64,000 bases of DNA from Dama dama (lineage: Eukaryota > Chordata > Mammalia > Artiodactyla > Cervidae), in the NCBI RefSeq assembly GCF_033118175.1, contig NC_083692.1:94110501-94174500 (forward strand), read 5' to 3'. Below, piece after piece: positions 20,162 through 32,200 of the stretch (within the stretch, counting starts at the first letter, position 1; every line of letters starts with the position of its first letter). The translations under genes were made by a program, and so were the position numbers. Under the pieces are notes generated by a model. The model had not been told where the DNA came from. It saw only the letters and a program-made list of their open reading frames with translations, and searched no databases.

Positions 20162-21929
20162 GTGAGCAGCCCGCGAGGCTGAGGGGCCCCCGGCCCGGAC
20201 TCACCTGCCGCGAGGCGAGCGGCTGAGGGCACGGGGTGGGGCTGGCAGCGAGAACACGGACTGTCTCGGGGCGGGGGCTGCGGAATGGGCCCGGGGTGTG
20301 GGGCCGAGTCCTGTCGCAGAAGTGCCCGGGCCGGGGCCGCTGTGGGGGTGGGGCAGAGGGGGACGGTCTTCGCCTGCCCTGGGGCTCGGCGGCCTAGGAC
20401 CGGGGGAAGCGCGTCCCAACCCGGGGATCCATCCAGTTTGGGAACGGGATGCGCACCGCGACTCGGGACCCCGGGGGGCAGCCGTCCTGGGTATAGGAAT
20501 TCGGGATGAGCAACAGCAGTATCCGAAGGAACGAGTACGGTAAGGCTGCAGATCAGACCTCTCCGAAGAGGTTCGTCCAGAGATGCCGAGCAGAGCAGGG
20601 GTGGGGGATTTTTGTAGACGCAGCTTTTGAGAAAGAAGCCGGAGCAACTCTGGTGCTGAAATCTGAGGTGGGAAACTATGCCAGGCTAGATGTAGTGAGA
20701 GGTCATTTGAGGAGCACTTTTTGTACTTGCTTTTCACCCTTTCCCCCAGTTCAGAGAAGAGCTATTGAATCGGCAGGTGATAGGTACAAGAAATATTCAT
20801 AGTAACTTGAAACATGTCAGAATGGAAACCGACATTTATTTAGTCCAAGAAGAGTGTTATTTAGTGAAGTATTCTTGCAGACAGGGGGCAGAGTTAGGAA
20901 AAGACATTTTACTTTTCCTGTATTTTTTTAAAAACATTTTTCCAAAATTTTTACGAAGCAGATAGTCACGTGTAGAATTTGAAAGCTACTTAACCAAAAT
21001 GGATGAGGCCCCTTTTAAGAGGGAAGGTGGGTAATCTTTACCGTTGGTAGTACGTGGTTTGGGGTTTGCTGTTAAGGTTTTGTTTTCTTTCCTCTTTTCT
21101 TTCTTTTTCTTTTAGGTTTTTGCTGTGATAAGATCCACATTGCCTTTTTTACTTCGTTTTCTCTGCCTGTTAAAGTTTTAGAAATGGCTGGAGCTGGCAG
21201 TTAACTTGGAGAAGGGGAGCAGGGTCCAGTCTTTCAACAGGCTGGTCATAAGATACTAGATCATGTGCAACCACTGCCTATTAAGAAATCACCATGCTTC
21301 CAGTATACCTACTTTGGCTTAACTTTTGGACGTCCTTTGTGTAATCGTTTCATATTAGGCTTTTATATTGTCTTAAGAATGCTGAGAAAGGACCTACAAG
21401 AGGCATGAGTATGTCAAAACTAAGGCTTGCACGTGTTAACTTTTGTGTGTGGAAAAATTACAGTGTGTGTTGATACTGTGATCATTATTGGAATTTCAGT
21501 GAAAAGTTTTCAGTAAGGTGAAACTCCCCAGGGTTTCTTTAGATTAAATGTATGTTGTAATTTAGGTATCTAGATTGTAGTGGGTGTACATTTTCCTTTG
21601 GAACTGTTATGAATCTTTTTTGCTTCTCAGTGATTCCGATAATTTCATCAAATTAGTGTTGTGGTGTGTTAAGTATTTTACAAAAACAAGCTGTACTTTT
21701 GAACTATTGATTATCCCTTTTTGTGGGGTAGGAGGATTGTAGTGAGGGGTGGAGTCACCAGTGCTCTGAGTACGCGCGCTGTGTATGAGTATCTGAGTAT
21801 CACTTATGCAGAGTGGTGTAGTAAGTATGTACTTTACGACCAAACAAAAAAAAGGAAGACTTATCTCCGTGATATTTAAGTGCATAGAGAGGTAGTATTT
21901 GTAGTATTTGACCACTTCTTTAGTAGGCA

Positions 21930-22066
21930 TGGAGAAGGAAATGGCAACCCACTCCAGTATTCTTGCCTGGAAAATCCCATGGACTGAGGATCCTGGTAGG
22001 TTACAGTCCATGGGGTCGCAAAAAGTCGGACACGACTGAGCGACTTCACTTCACTTCACTTTAGCA
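21930..22066 (+). mobile_element. Bov-A unit (5'-truncated Bov-tA) with pentamer tail
   Basis: It starts in the Bov-A body ('ggagaaggaaatggcaaccc') and ends 'cacgactgagcgacttcact' with repeats of CTTCA. The tRNA head is missing. Confidence 0.92.
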
Positions 22067-22639
22067 GGCAAGTAACTTACATGTTGCTATGTACCAGGAA
22101 TCAACAGGGATGTAGGTTTTGGTATTCTTGGAAAAAGCTAAGAAGGAAATTTCCTTGAAATTTAGCCATTTATGGATACATATGTTTTCTTGGAAGCTTT
22201 ATCATCAAGAATATTTTATATTGAATGTATGTTTTTAAGTTTCAAGTACATATATATTTTGAATCTTTGTATTCACTTGGTAATTTTAAACAAGGGTTAG
22301 AACTCCGTGTCTGTTCTTTTCCTTCTGTTTAGTAATGTAGTTAAATCCTAATGCTAACTTGTTTTGTTCCCCCACAAATGGAGTGAGTTTGGAATGGTGG
22401 TGGTAGAGTAAACCTGTATTAGAAATACAGCAGCCCAGAGTTTTTTTTAATATGAACATATTTTCTACAGGCTTGTTTCTTAGACACGTAGTTCCAAAAA
22501 TACTGGGTTGACAATAATTCTAGGTGGTTATAACAAATGTCAAGATGGGTTATGGATGGGAAAAGATTCAGGCCTTAGATGGACTTGAGAGCAACTAAGC
22601 CTGGGTAAATCTCACTCAATTTCTTCTGAATTCTCTCCA

Positions 22640-22990
22640 ACTTTATTACCTTATCTTTACTAATGTTTTCTTCACACACCGAACTATTGGCTGAAATTCT
22701 GTCCATCTCTGGAGTCCATCTCAACTGTTCTTTCTATGAAGACTTTTATTTTGCCAGCCATCCCAGCACTCCTTTCCTCAAGGGTATTATCTCCTATGAA
22801 GATAGTGCTGTATTCATTCCTATAGCATTTAACTTGTGACTTGCTTCTGATCCTTATTATAAATGTGTTTTTTTTTTCCTCCTGAATTTATGCTTGCTGG
22901 ACTGTTGGAAGCAGGATTATTTAATTCTCCTGCAGTGCCTACATATCGCTTTGTCTCTGTTGAATGGGGAAGAGTGAGGAAACGTTATGA
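22640..22990 (-). mobile_element. L2-like LINE remnant
   Basis: The antisense pattern of the L2 3' end is seen: 'ctcaagggtattatctcc', 'atagcatttaacttgtga', 'gctggactgttggaagcagg' and 'tcctgcagtgcctacat'. It is highly diverged. Confidence 0.5.
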
Positions 22991-23159
22991 GGGTAGGAGA
23001 AAAGGCAAAAGTCTGCCTTCTAGTTGTGAATAGGAGTTAACACTTTCTGGGTAAAGGGCCTGAAGTTTATGTAATTATTGGGTCTTCTATAAGAAAATAA
23101 TATAAAAATATGGGCACAAAATTGTTAGTGTCTTGTCTGTCACTTTGAAAGGGATCTGT

Positions 23160-23312
23160 TCTTGTGAGGTTCCCTGATGGCTCAGGCAGTAGAGAATCTG
23201 CCTGCAATGCAGGAGACCTGGGTTCAATTCCTGGGTCAGGAAGATACCCTGGAGAAGGAGATGGCAGCCCAGTTCAGTATACTTGCTTGGGAAATCCCTT
23301 GCATAGAGCTTC
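23160..23312 (+). mobile_element. Bov-tA SINE, 3'-truncated
   Basis: The tRNA head 'ggttccctgatggctcaggc', B box 'gggttcaattcc' and the first part of Bov-A are present. It stops after 'gggaaatccc'. Confidence 0.9.
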
Positions 23313-23329
23313 ATTAGCTATGCATAATT

Positions 23330-23500
23330 CTGCTTCCAACTGAGAAAATACTGTGTGCTTGGCAGTGTTCTCAGTCTGTTCTTGCTTAATCTTAAAAAAC
23401 TTTAAGAGGTAAAATGTGACAAACAGAAGATAAGTAACGTGACCGCAGTCACACAGTTACTAGTTTTCTGAGAGGCAGTAATTAGACAAAAGGTAGGGTT
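23330..23500 (-). mobile_element. MIR-like SINE
   Basis: 'gtgcttggcagtgttctca', 'gataagtaacgtgaccgcag' and 'tcacacagttactag' follow the antisense MIR pattern. Confidence 0.6.
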
Positions 23501-23696
23501 AAGGTATACCAGTCTAAACAGTTTCTATTATAGGCAATCAGTTGTTCATGAAAGCTTTGTAACTGGACACTAAATGAGGTTAATATGTAAGATAAGTTAG
23601 CAAAGTATGCCTAATAAGACTATGTAAGTTATGAAATTAAAAGCAGAAGATATCAGAAGTAAGGTTATTAAGCTTTCTCAGGAACCTAGAAAGTAT

Positions 23697-23880
23697 TATT
23701 TGGTCAGTCGTGTCTGACTCTTTGCGACCCCATGGCCTGTAGCTCGCCAGGCTCCTCTGACCATGGAACTCTCCAGGCAAGAATACTGGAGTGGATAGCC
23801 GTTCCCTTCTCCAGGGGATCTTCCTGACCTAGGGATTGAACCCAGACACTTTACCGTCTGAGCCACCAGGGAAGCCCGTG
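23697..23880 (-). mobile_element. Bov-tA SINE
   Basis: It has 'tcgtgtctgactctttgcga', the antisense Bov-A body, and ends 'gagccaccagggaagccc'. A gap in the B-box region shortens it. Confidence 0.92.
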
Positions 23881-25171
23881 ATAATGTGATTGGATTACTT
23901 GAAAAAAGGTAAGAGTCAGATTTAGGGGTTTAATAGGAAGGAAAGATGAAGTTAAATAGTTTGTCAGAACTTTTCACACAGCTAGGAGAGTACTTGAGCC
24001 TCTCTGATGTTGTATCCACTGCTCTGTCCATGCAGTACCGGAATCCTGAGCTGGGTTTGAGTCTGAATGACTGGAAGTAGCAGTATAGCCAAAGAAATAG
24101 GAACATAGTGGGGTAGTGCACTTTATGGTAGAGGTAAATTTATTTTTGTGTCTATTTGTCATTATTTTAAGTCACTGTCTTAAGTGATGGTAAATCTCAG
24201 GGAGCTTATCCTGCGTGGATAAGTTCTCGGGGCAGGCTTATAATGGTGACGTTTAGAAGATGTTAAGAGCCAAACAATCTCAAACCTGTTGAATTAGGAA
24301 ATGGTAAAGAAAAGATTTCTCTGAGTCAATGCAGTATATTTTTAACGATCCATTTAGAGTTAGTTTTTGGCAGATAGTTTTTGAATTGTCTACTTAAAAC
24401 CCCAGGGCATAAAAATATACAATATCAACAATTCCCATAGAGGTTACATTTCTGCCTTTTCAGGTTTATTGATTTTAATCTTCACTGTGCAGCAGCACAA
24501 CTTTACCAGCACAAACCATTTGTAGGTACTGGAAAACAGATAAGCCAAGTATGTTTTTGGAAACCAATTTTATGTTTGTATTTTATCCTTGAGTTTGAAA
24601 AATAGATCCTCAAAGAGTGCTATGGAGGTAAAAGTAAAGTTGATATAGACTTACTAAAGAGATGATCTGTATTTTTACTTTAATGTAGTCATCATACATT
24701 TTCATATAGGAATAACTTAAACAACAAAAATAGAGTTTTGGCCATGATTGGCTTCTGTTTTAGAATGCTTCATGCAGAAGGAGAGTGACAGACTGTGTAG
24801 CCAAACTAAAGTTCTTTGCTATTGAATATGTCAAATATGACAGGGCCAGAAACAATTTAAGTCTTGAAGGTGGTAAGTAGGGGAAGATGAAAGCACACCA
24901 AAAAAAAGCAGAATTTTTAACTGAAATGTGCTTCAGTTTTTATTCTTCAAATGTTATGTTTTATTTATTGTCTATTTTATCTATAATTTTGAAGAAATTA
25001 TGGAAAATCGTATATAATCTGGAAAATCTTAGCTTTTTTTTTTTTTTTAACTGCTTATAGTTAAGTTAGAACTTTTCACATTTTGGTCTTAAACTTAGAT
25101 TGACCGCTGTTTAAGATTGTTTGGATTTCTAAAATACTGACTTTAATTTTTTGTTTCTTTTTTTCCTCCAG

Positions 25172-25306
25172 TGGACAAACTATATTCATGGGTGGCAGGA
25201 TCGTTGGGTAGTTTTGAAAAATAATACTCTGAGTTACTACAAGTCTGAAGATGAGACAGAGTATGGCTGCCGAGGTTCCATCTGTCTTAGCAAGGCTGTC
25301 ATCACG
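25172..25306 (+). CDS. CERT1: CERT1 exon 2 (residues 33-77, PH domain)
   Basis: Forty-five codons in phase 0 at both ends (acceptor CAG, donor GTGAGT) encode the first half of the PH domain, from WTNYIHGWQDRWVVLK to CLSKAVIT. This domain targets CERT to PI4P on trans-Golgi membranes. By family knowledge, Trp33 and Tyr36 sit in the membrane-facing loop, and Arg43, Tyr54 and Lys56 line the phosphoinositide pocket. All are present. Gly67, whose change to Glu abolishes PI4P binding in the LY-A hamster cell line, is also present (CRGS). The exon follows exon 1 in frame, and no alternative exon is apparent next to it. Confidence 0.98.
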
Positions 25307-25486
25307 GTGAGTTCCTGTCTCCTTCATTCAGCAACTGTTGATGGAGCATCAGCTCACACTAGGAGCTGTATTCTTGGGCTTATGTCTGTGAAAGAATAGG
25401 TTAAGATGCTTGCCCTTGTGAAGCATAGGCTAATACTTTTTTCCATAGAATTGTTTTAGAGTATATCACTACATACTATTATTTTA

Positions 25487-25608
25487 TATGTGTGCATGCA
25501 TGCTCAGTTATGTCTGACTCTTTGTAACCCTATGGACAGTATCCTGCCAGTTTCCTCTGTCCATGGAATTCTGTGGGTTGCTATTTCCTCCTCCAGTTAT
25601 TTTATTTA
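25487..25608 (-). mobile_element. Bov-A fragment
   Basis: 'cagttatgtctgactctttg' and 'tcctctgtccatggaattct' are antisense Bov-A. The tRNA head is absent. Confidence 0.85.
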
Positions 25609-26349
25609 GACATGTAGGATTTATCTAGTTGGTTACAACAAGCCCTTAAACAAGGGCTTCAGAAAAACATATTAGATGGCTTCATCTCTGATAGGTTGGG
25701 ACAGTTACTTAGTTATTGAAAAAGTTAAAGGAGGAAAGTAAAAAGATACATATTGTAACATTTTGAAATTTTGACTTAAAATGTAATAGACCGTAAATCT
25801 ACTCTTAATCAACTTTCTGATGTAGTGCTAACAGTATCTCTTTGAAGATCATGGTTGAGAGAAGTTTTTGTGTAGAGTAGTACATCCATAATGCATGATT
25901 TACAATTTCTAGTTTTGATTCTCTAAAGTGGAATAAAACCTTAAAGATACTTTTGAAAAACCCTAAACATAGGTTCCTCTTTTTGACTTTTAATGTTTTT
26001 CCCTAATATTTTTACAGATGTCTCACCTTTATCTAATTTAATACCTTTTAAAAGAATGACTCACCTTTATTGAGTCATTCTACTCAGCTTGCATTCAACT
26101 TCATTTACATAGAAATAACTCTTTGCTTTTGTGTCCCATAGACTTACATAATGTTTAAGTTATGTAAGGACTACAGCAAGTAAACTGATATAAACAGGTT
26201 TAGGAACAACCAACTGAATTGTTAGACATGTAACTCAACTAGTAGGTCAGAAGTACCTGAATGTACTAAAAATACCATACTAGTTGAGAGTGGTTACTAT
26301 TCATGGCATGTTTAATAAAGGTTAAAAATGTGTTATCTAAGGAAGGTTG

Positions 26350-26560
26350 GAAAAGTTTCCCTAGTAGCTCAGAGTAAAGAATCTACCTGCAGTGCTGGAG
26401 ATGTGAGTTTGATCACTGGGTCGGGAAGATCCCCTGGAGAAGGAAAAGGCAACCCACTTCAGTATTCTTGCCTGGGAAATCCCTTGGATAGAGGAGCCTG
26501 GTGGGCTACAGTCCACAGGGTCGCAAAAAAGTCGGACACAGACTTAACCAAAACAGTAAC
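26350..26560 (+). mobile_element. Bov-tA SINE
   Basis: It runs from 'tttccctagtagctcagagt', through 'ctggagaaggaaaaggcaac', to 'gtcgcaaaaaagtcggacac'. Confidence 0.92.
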
Positions 26561-27639
26561 AACAAGGCAGATTAGTTAAGTGGAAGTCAGTTAAGGAAGC
26601 TGTTGTAGTTAAAATCTAAAAATGAGTATCTTAAAATAGTCTTAGATTTCACTGATACATCCAAACAGAATTCACTTAATGAGAGAATTTATATTGTTTA
26701 TAAAAAGCAAATGGTATGCTTTGGATATGTGTTCATATCTAAATGACTTAACATATGTTTATGTTACACATTTAAGGAAAATCATATAGTATTTTTCCAT
26801 CATTTTTCATACATTCTGCCCTTACGTGTTCACAATTTGAAAACAAATACTTAGTTGAATATTGAGTTGGAAAAATTTATGGAGGAGTTATTTCGAAATG
26901 TTCAGAATGAAACTACTACTCTCCATTCTTAAAGACAATTTTACGGAAATAGGTTGAATGTAGAAACTCAGTGTTTGTTTTGACTGGTGTGTGGTTCATT
27001 ACAAGAACTTTTGAAATTGTGTCTAGTTTAGCATTTTAGAGTTTTCTTTGAGATGAATCACTGCTCATGCTCAGGAAAGAATGAATCAGGGATAGAAATA
27101 TACTTTATAATCTTGAAATGTCTTCCCTTGTTCCTTCTTTTGCATATTGTTAGATGCTTGTTAGTTACAGTGCTTGTTTGACTCTTTGAAAATAGTTTAT
27201 TGATCGGTGATGTGGAAACAGACAATAGAGATTTTGTCTTCCTAAGAAATACCATTCCTAGAGTACGATGCTAATTTCTGTGGAGTTAAATTTAGTTATG
27301 TTGTCTTGAATTATGGATTGTGGTAATAGTGCATGGCTTATTTGGGAAAAAGAAAAAAAAATTTTTTTGAGAAAAAATTTTAATAAATATTTATATTGCA
27401 TCTACTCAGGAAAAAGCAATGTGTTAGTTCTTTGTAGATTTCTGTTGTTGTTAGATCTGTAGTTGCTTACAGAACTTTCATTGCAGTTCATAATCAAAGA
27501 AAGGAGTAGAAAACCAAAATGATTTGAAAACTTTGAAAGAACCTAGTGAAAGTATTCCGTGGGCTAGGTGATAGTACAGAAGGTTAAAAAAAAAAATCAA
27601 TAAAGCAGCAGAATCGGAGCAGTAGTTAATCTTCACTAT

Positions 27640-27878
27640 AGTTAAGCAGGGCTTCCCAGGTGGCACTAGTGGTAAAGAACCCTCCTGCCAATGCAGGAGA
27701 CATAAGAGACACCTCTTAGATGCATGGGTTGGGAAGATCCCCTGGAGGAGGCATGGCAACCCACTCCAATCTTCTTGCTTGGAGAATCCCATGGACAGAG
27801 GAGCCTGGTGGGCTGCAGTCTTTGGGGTTGCTAAGAGTTGGACATGACTGAAGTGACTGAGCACCCACGCATAGCTAA
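27640..27878 (+). mobile_element. Bov-tA SINE
   Basis: 'gggcttcccaggtggcacta' head, Bov-A body and 'gacatgactgaagtgactga' end. Flanking 'atagttaa' and 'atagctaa' may be the target duplication. Confidence 0.93.
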
Positions 27879-28145
27879 ACGGTGAGAAACAGAAGTATTT
27901 ATATTCCTGAACTCCTTCAACTTTGTTCCTACTCTGTGGGTTCCCAGGTTCACTGTTACATAATATTTCAAGAAAATTCCAGAATATAACTGAATTCAGT
28001 GAGCTTCTCAGAATGAAGTTGACAAATAGAGTATGTATTTGAGTTAAACTTTTAAAATACAATACTAACCTCTATTAAATAGGTATCTTTGCTTTCCTTA
28101 AATGTGGGCTATTACCTGTATCAATTCATCTTTGAAGGCAAATAA

Positions 28146-28303
28146 TGTTTGAATTCACACACATGACATCCTTAGGAAATCATAATGTTCATATATGAGG
28201 AAGTCTGTACTTGAAGAATTGTGATGTTTGAATTCACACACATGACATCCTTAGGAAATCATAATGTTCATATATGAGGAAGTCTGTACTTGAAGAGTTG
28301 TGA
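28146..28303 (+). repeat. 79-bp tandem duplication
   Basis: 28146-28224 and 28225-28303 each start 'tgtttgaattcacacacatg' and end 'ttgtga'. They differ at one base (gaagaat versus gaagagt). Confidence 0.97.
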
Positions 28304-28899
28304 CTCTACTGTAATTCCTTAACGTATTTATTGTTAGTGAACATAACATTTGAGCCCACATTTTCCCATAGAACCTAATTCATTGTTTTCTTATTTTAGC
28401 TTAACAATGAAGTCATTCTTTATTTGAAGCATGTTCTTTAACTCTGTGATAATACATTGAGTGAAATACTTTCAAGGAACTATGTATTTCTTGGGAGAAT
28501 TTGTTACCTGGAAATAATTCTTAATGTGAGGGACTGGGAGTAAGTTAATAAGAAGAAAAATAGTACTGTGTCACTTTGTGGGAAATAATGTATTGTATCT
28601 TGAATAAATGTGTGTGGTAAGTTGAATTTTTCAATTATTGTAGTTTAGTAGTTATTTACTTAAGACTCAGTCCCTGCTACAAAACTTGCCATATAGTAGA
28701 TGTTCAGTGGATGTTAGTTGTATTATTAATTGTATTTCATCAATCAAAAGCAGTGTTTATGGAGTATTTAAACTTAGTAATTTTTAAGTTCTGTTTTTAT
28801 ATATCTGTGGTGAAAATAAATATAAACCATAGCATGAAAAGGTTTGCAAAGTAAATGCTTCTTTTTACTCTTAGTCCTGTGCTCAAGAAAGAAGCAAAG

Positions 28900-29340
28900 T
28901 TAAACTTTTGGTCTGTTCTTCCAGATAATATCATGTCTGTATAAGCATCTATTTGCTTCTGTCCTTCATTCTTCATTTACACAGATGACATCACACCAAA
29001 CCTGCTGTTCTGTACCTTGCTCTCTTGTACTGTGTCTTGGACACTTACTACACTTGGTTGAATTATGTGGATGTAACATATTTATTTGCCACGTCCCTAT
29101 TCTTGGACATTTAGGTCATGTTTAAGTTTGTTTTACTGTAAGCACTTTTGAAACAAACATATGTAGTATTTTTAAATTTGTTTATAGTTACTGTCAAATG
29201 CCCTTTCAAAAGTACCTCTTTTCATTCCTACTGATGGTGTATGAGTGTCTGTATTTCCCCATATCTTCAAGTATTGAGAAAGGCAGGTTTTGGCAAATGT
29301 TAAATATTTGTCAAAACTGCTCGATAAAAATAGTGTCTCA
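28900..29340 (-). mobile_element. Probable old L1 3' remnant
   Basis: 'attcttggacatttaggtca' and 'gatggtgtatgagtgtctgt' follow the usual antisense order of an old L1 3' part. Assignment is weak. Confidence 0.35.
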
Positions 29341-29644
29341 TATTACACTTCTTTATTCAAGAGGGTGAGTAACTTCTTATGTTTAGAACTCTTAGCTTTT
29401 CCTCTTATCGCTTGTTCATATCTTTTTCAATTATTGATTTGTAAAAGCTCTTTACATCATATTTGGCAGTTTGTCATGTTTATTGTACATGTTTCCCCCT
29501 CAGGTTGTCATTTGTTGCTTTCTTCCTGTTTTATAGTCTTTTTTTAAGCCTAACAGAAATTAAACATTCTGTGTCCTTTTTTTTGACTTTTTCCTTTATG
29601 GCTACTGTATTGTGTTTAGATAGGTGTTTCCCCCTCAAAAACTA

Positions 29645-29865
29645 TTTGTTGTTGTTGTTGTTGAGCTGGTCAGTCATGTCTGACTGTTTGTGACCCGTGG
29701 ACTGCAGCCTGCCAGGTTCTTCTGTCCATGGGATTTCCCAGGCAAGAATACTGGAGTGGGTTGCTATTTTCTTCTTGAGGGAATCTTTCCTACTCAGGGA
29801 CCGAACCTGCATCTCCTGCATTGGTAGGTGGATTCTTTATCACTGAGCCACCTGGGAAGCCCTCA
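29645..29865 (-). mobile_element. Bov-tA SINE with (TTG)n
   Basis: A (TTG)5 run precedes 'cagtcatgtctgactgtttg', then the antisense Bov-A body and the 'gagccacctgggaagccc' head. Confidence 0.93.
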
Positions 29866-30058
29866 AAGACTACAACTCATGTAGTTATATTTTCAATTAC
29901 AGTTTCATGTTTGATTTCTGTGGGAGTTACTTTAGTAAAAGGAGTGATATGGGGACTTTTAACTTTTTTTCAAGTGGCTGACATAGTCAAATACCATTAA
30001 TTGAAAAATTCACCTTTTCCCCACTGACTTGAAATGTCATCTTTATTATATATTACAT

Positions 30059-30114
30059 TACCATGTGTATTTGAGGTCATTTCTGGTACCATGTGTATTT
30101 GAGGTCGTTTCTGG
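30059..30114 (+). repeat. 28-bp tandem duplication
   Basis: 'taccatgtgtatttgaggtc' plus 8 bases occurs at 30059-30086 and 30087-30114 with one A/G difference. Confidence 0.95.
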
Positions 30115-30337
30115 ACTCCTTTTTGTTCAATTGGTTTGCCTATTCCTTCTTTTTGTATCATACTTAAAAATTACATTTCTAGCATTTCTTTAATCATTTC
30201 TTTGAACTGCTAATGGTCCTTTTGTGAAAATAAGAGAAATGGTTTGTTTGCAGTTACTGAGATGAGACAATGTTTCAGGAATTACATACTACAGATTTTT
30301 GGTATAATGGAAATGTCTTCAGAATTGGTTTGGGGAC

Positions 30338-30513
30338 TTCTTGGTGGTCCAGTCGCTAAGACTCTGCACTCCTAATGCAGGGGGTCAGGTTCCATCCTTG
30401 GTTAGGTAACTGGATCCCACATGCCACAACTGAGTTTGCACATCACAACTAAAGATCTGGCAGGCCGCAACTAAGATCTGGCACAGCCAAATAAATATTA
30501 AAAAAAAAAAAAA
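30338..30513 (+). mobile_element. tRNA-Glu-type SINE (CHR-like)
   Basis: 'ggggacttcttggtggtcca' head, 'gccgcaactaagatctggc' body and a poly-A end preceded by 'agccaaataaatatt'. Confidence 0.92.
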
Positions 30514-30649
30514 GGAAGAATTGGTTTGTCTAAGCTCTGTCTGTAGCCCCAATCTCATCTTAAGTATCTGACTTTGTATACCTACTATCTAAAACTTCTT
30601 TAAGTAAATGGGTTTTCTATTATTATTATAGGTTGGATATAGTGAAATT

Positions 30650-30865
30650 TGGGGCTTCCCAAGTGGGTGGTAAAGGACCCTCTGCCAGTGTAGGAGATGA
30701 AGGAAACACAGGTTCAACCCCTGGGTCGGGAAGATCCCCTGGAGTAGGAAATGGCAACCCACTCCAGTATTCTTGCCTGGAAAACCCCATGGACAGAGGA
30801 GCCTGATGGACTGTAGTCCGTCCATGGGGTCACCAAGAGTTGAACATGACTGAGCACACAACAGT
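30650..30865 (+). mobile_element. Bov-tA SINE
   Basis: 'ggggcttcccaagtgggtgg' head, 'ggaaatggcaacccactcc' body and an end at 'gaacatgactgagcaca'. Confidence 0.93.
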
Positions 30866-32178
30866 GAAATTTATACACTAATTTAGTGTTCTAATATTTT
30901 CAGACAGAAAACAAAGGTAATGAAAATGTTTATTGCTATATTGCTACAAAAAAAGTAAGCCAAATAGCCCTTAGGTAAGTAAAGATTTTAACGGAGGAAA
31001 TGAAAGATCCTGGCAAAATCAAAGAAGCCAACAGGAAGGGGAGGAAGTATTCAAAATTGAAGATGATCATTAAACAAAAAATTTTAAAAGTGCCAAATAA
31101 AGAGTAGTTGGATCTAAACAGTTTTTGAGTTAACTATCTCTCCATAAAACTGGAAGAAAAAAAAAATTTTTTTTTAATTTTTAAAAATTTTATGTGGGGT
31201 TTTAAAGTAAAAAATAATAATTTAAGTTGATATTCAGCAAATTGGATATCACCAGCCATGAAGAGGGCCATAACTGATCATCGTATGAGGAACTACAGAT
31301 TAGTAAGAAATCCAAGAAGTTGGCCTTTTATCAAACGTGCAATTTTGCTCTCTTGAACTGTGTTAATAAGAACTCAAGAGAAGAGGGGAAGGTGTATCAA
31401 CCAGAAAAAGCACTAGATAGATAATAGTTGATGATTGTCCTCATTTGAGGAGCATTTGCCAGTGAATATCTAAACAAATTGGAACCTTATACTGCTAAGA
31501 TTTTTGTCTTTAGACACTAATAGTATTTGTTCAGCTGTTCATTTGGAAATATTATCTTCATCTTAATTTTGAGTATAACTCAAATAATGTAACTCTAATA
31601 TTTAGATACAGTGAGAAATATTTAAAATATTTGGTGAGAGGCTTCAGAAGAAAACAAATATTTAAAAAGATACCGTTTGAAATGTAGAGCCCAGAATTTT
31701 GAAATAGCATATCCAAAATAATATAATTACAAAATGCATTAGTTTGTTAGGATTGCCATAATAAAGAACCACAAACTGGGTATCTCTTTAAAAAAAAAAA
31801 ATTTTTTTTTAATATATAATTTAGATTCTTTTCCATTATAGGTTATTACAAGATATCTAGTTCCCTGGGTCCTTGTTGTTTATCTCTTACATATATAGTA
31901 GTTTGTACCTGCTATTCCCAACTCTGAATTTTTTTTTAAATTTACTTATTTATGGTTGAAGGATAATTGCTTTACAGTACTGTGCTGGTTTCTGCCATAG
32001 AGCAATGTGAATCAGCCGTAGGTATACATACACATGTCTCCTTCCTCTTGCAGCTCCTCATTTACCCTCCCTCACGCCCTTTCCCTTTTGGTAAGTAAGT
32101 TTGTTTTCTATAGCTGTGAGTCTGTGTCTGTTTTGTAAATTCATTTGTATCATTTTTTAAGATTCCACATACAGGTGA

Positions 32179-32200
32179 TATATATATATATATATATATT
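32179..32200. repeat. (TA)n microsatellite
   Basis: About eleven TA units lie inside the antisense L1. Confidence 0.9.

Larger units (their letters stand above)
19050..20520. promoter_or_regulatory. CpG island over the CERT1/POLK divergent promoter
   Basis: Composition changes sharply from AT-rich to GC-rich with frequent unsuppressed CpG, covering the intergenic stretch, CERT1 exon 1 and the start of intron 1. It falls back to AT-rich sequence after about 20520. The boundaries are visual. Confidence 0.85.
20162..25171 (+). other. CERT1: CERT1 intron 1
   Basis: The donor is GTGAGC at 20162. The acceptor is a T-rich tract ending 'cctccag' at 25171. It holds the end of the CpG island and the repeats listed separately. 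In 20520-21925, 22070-22640 and 23885-25170 I see no gene or clear repeat, apart from homopolymer runs (for example poly-T near 25035). Confidence 0.95.

Noticed and set aside
19495..20737. Long frames on both strands across the CpG island
   Set aside because: GC-rich sequence lacks stop codons. Only the frame continuous with CERT1 has support.
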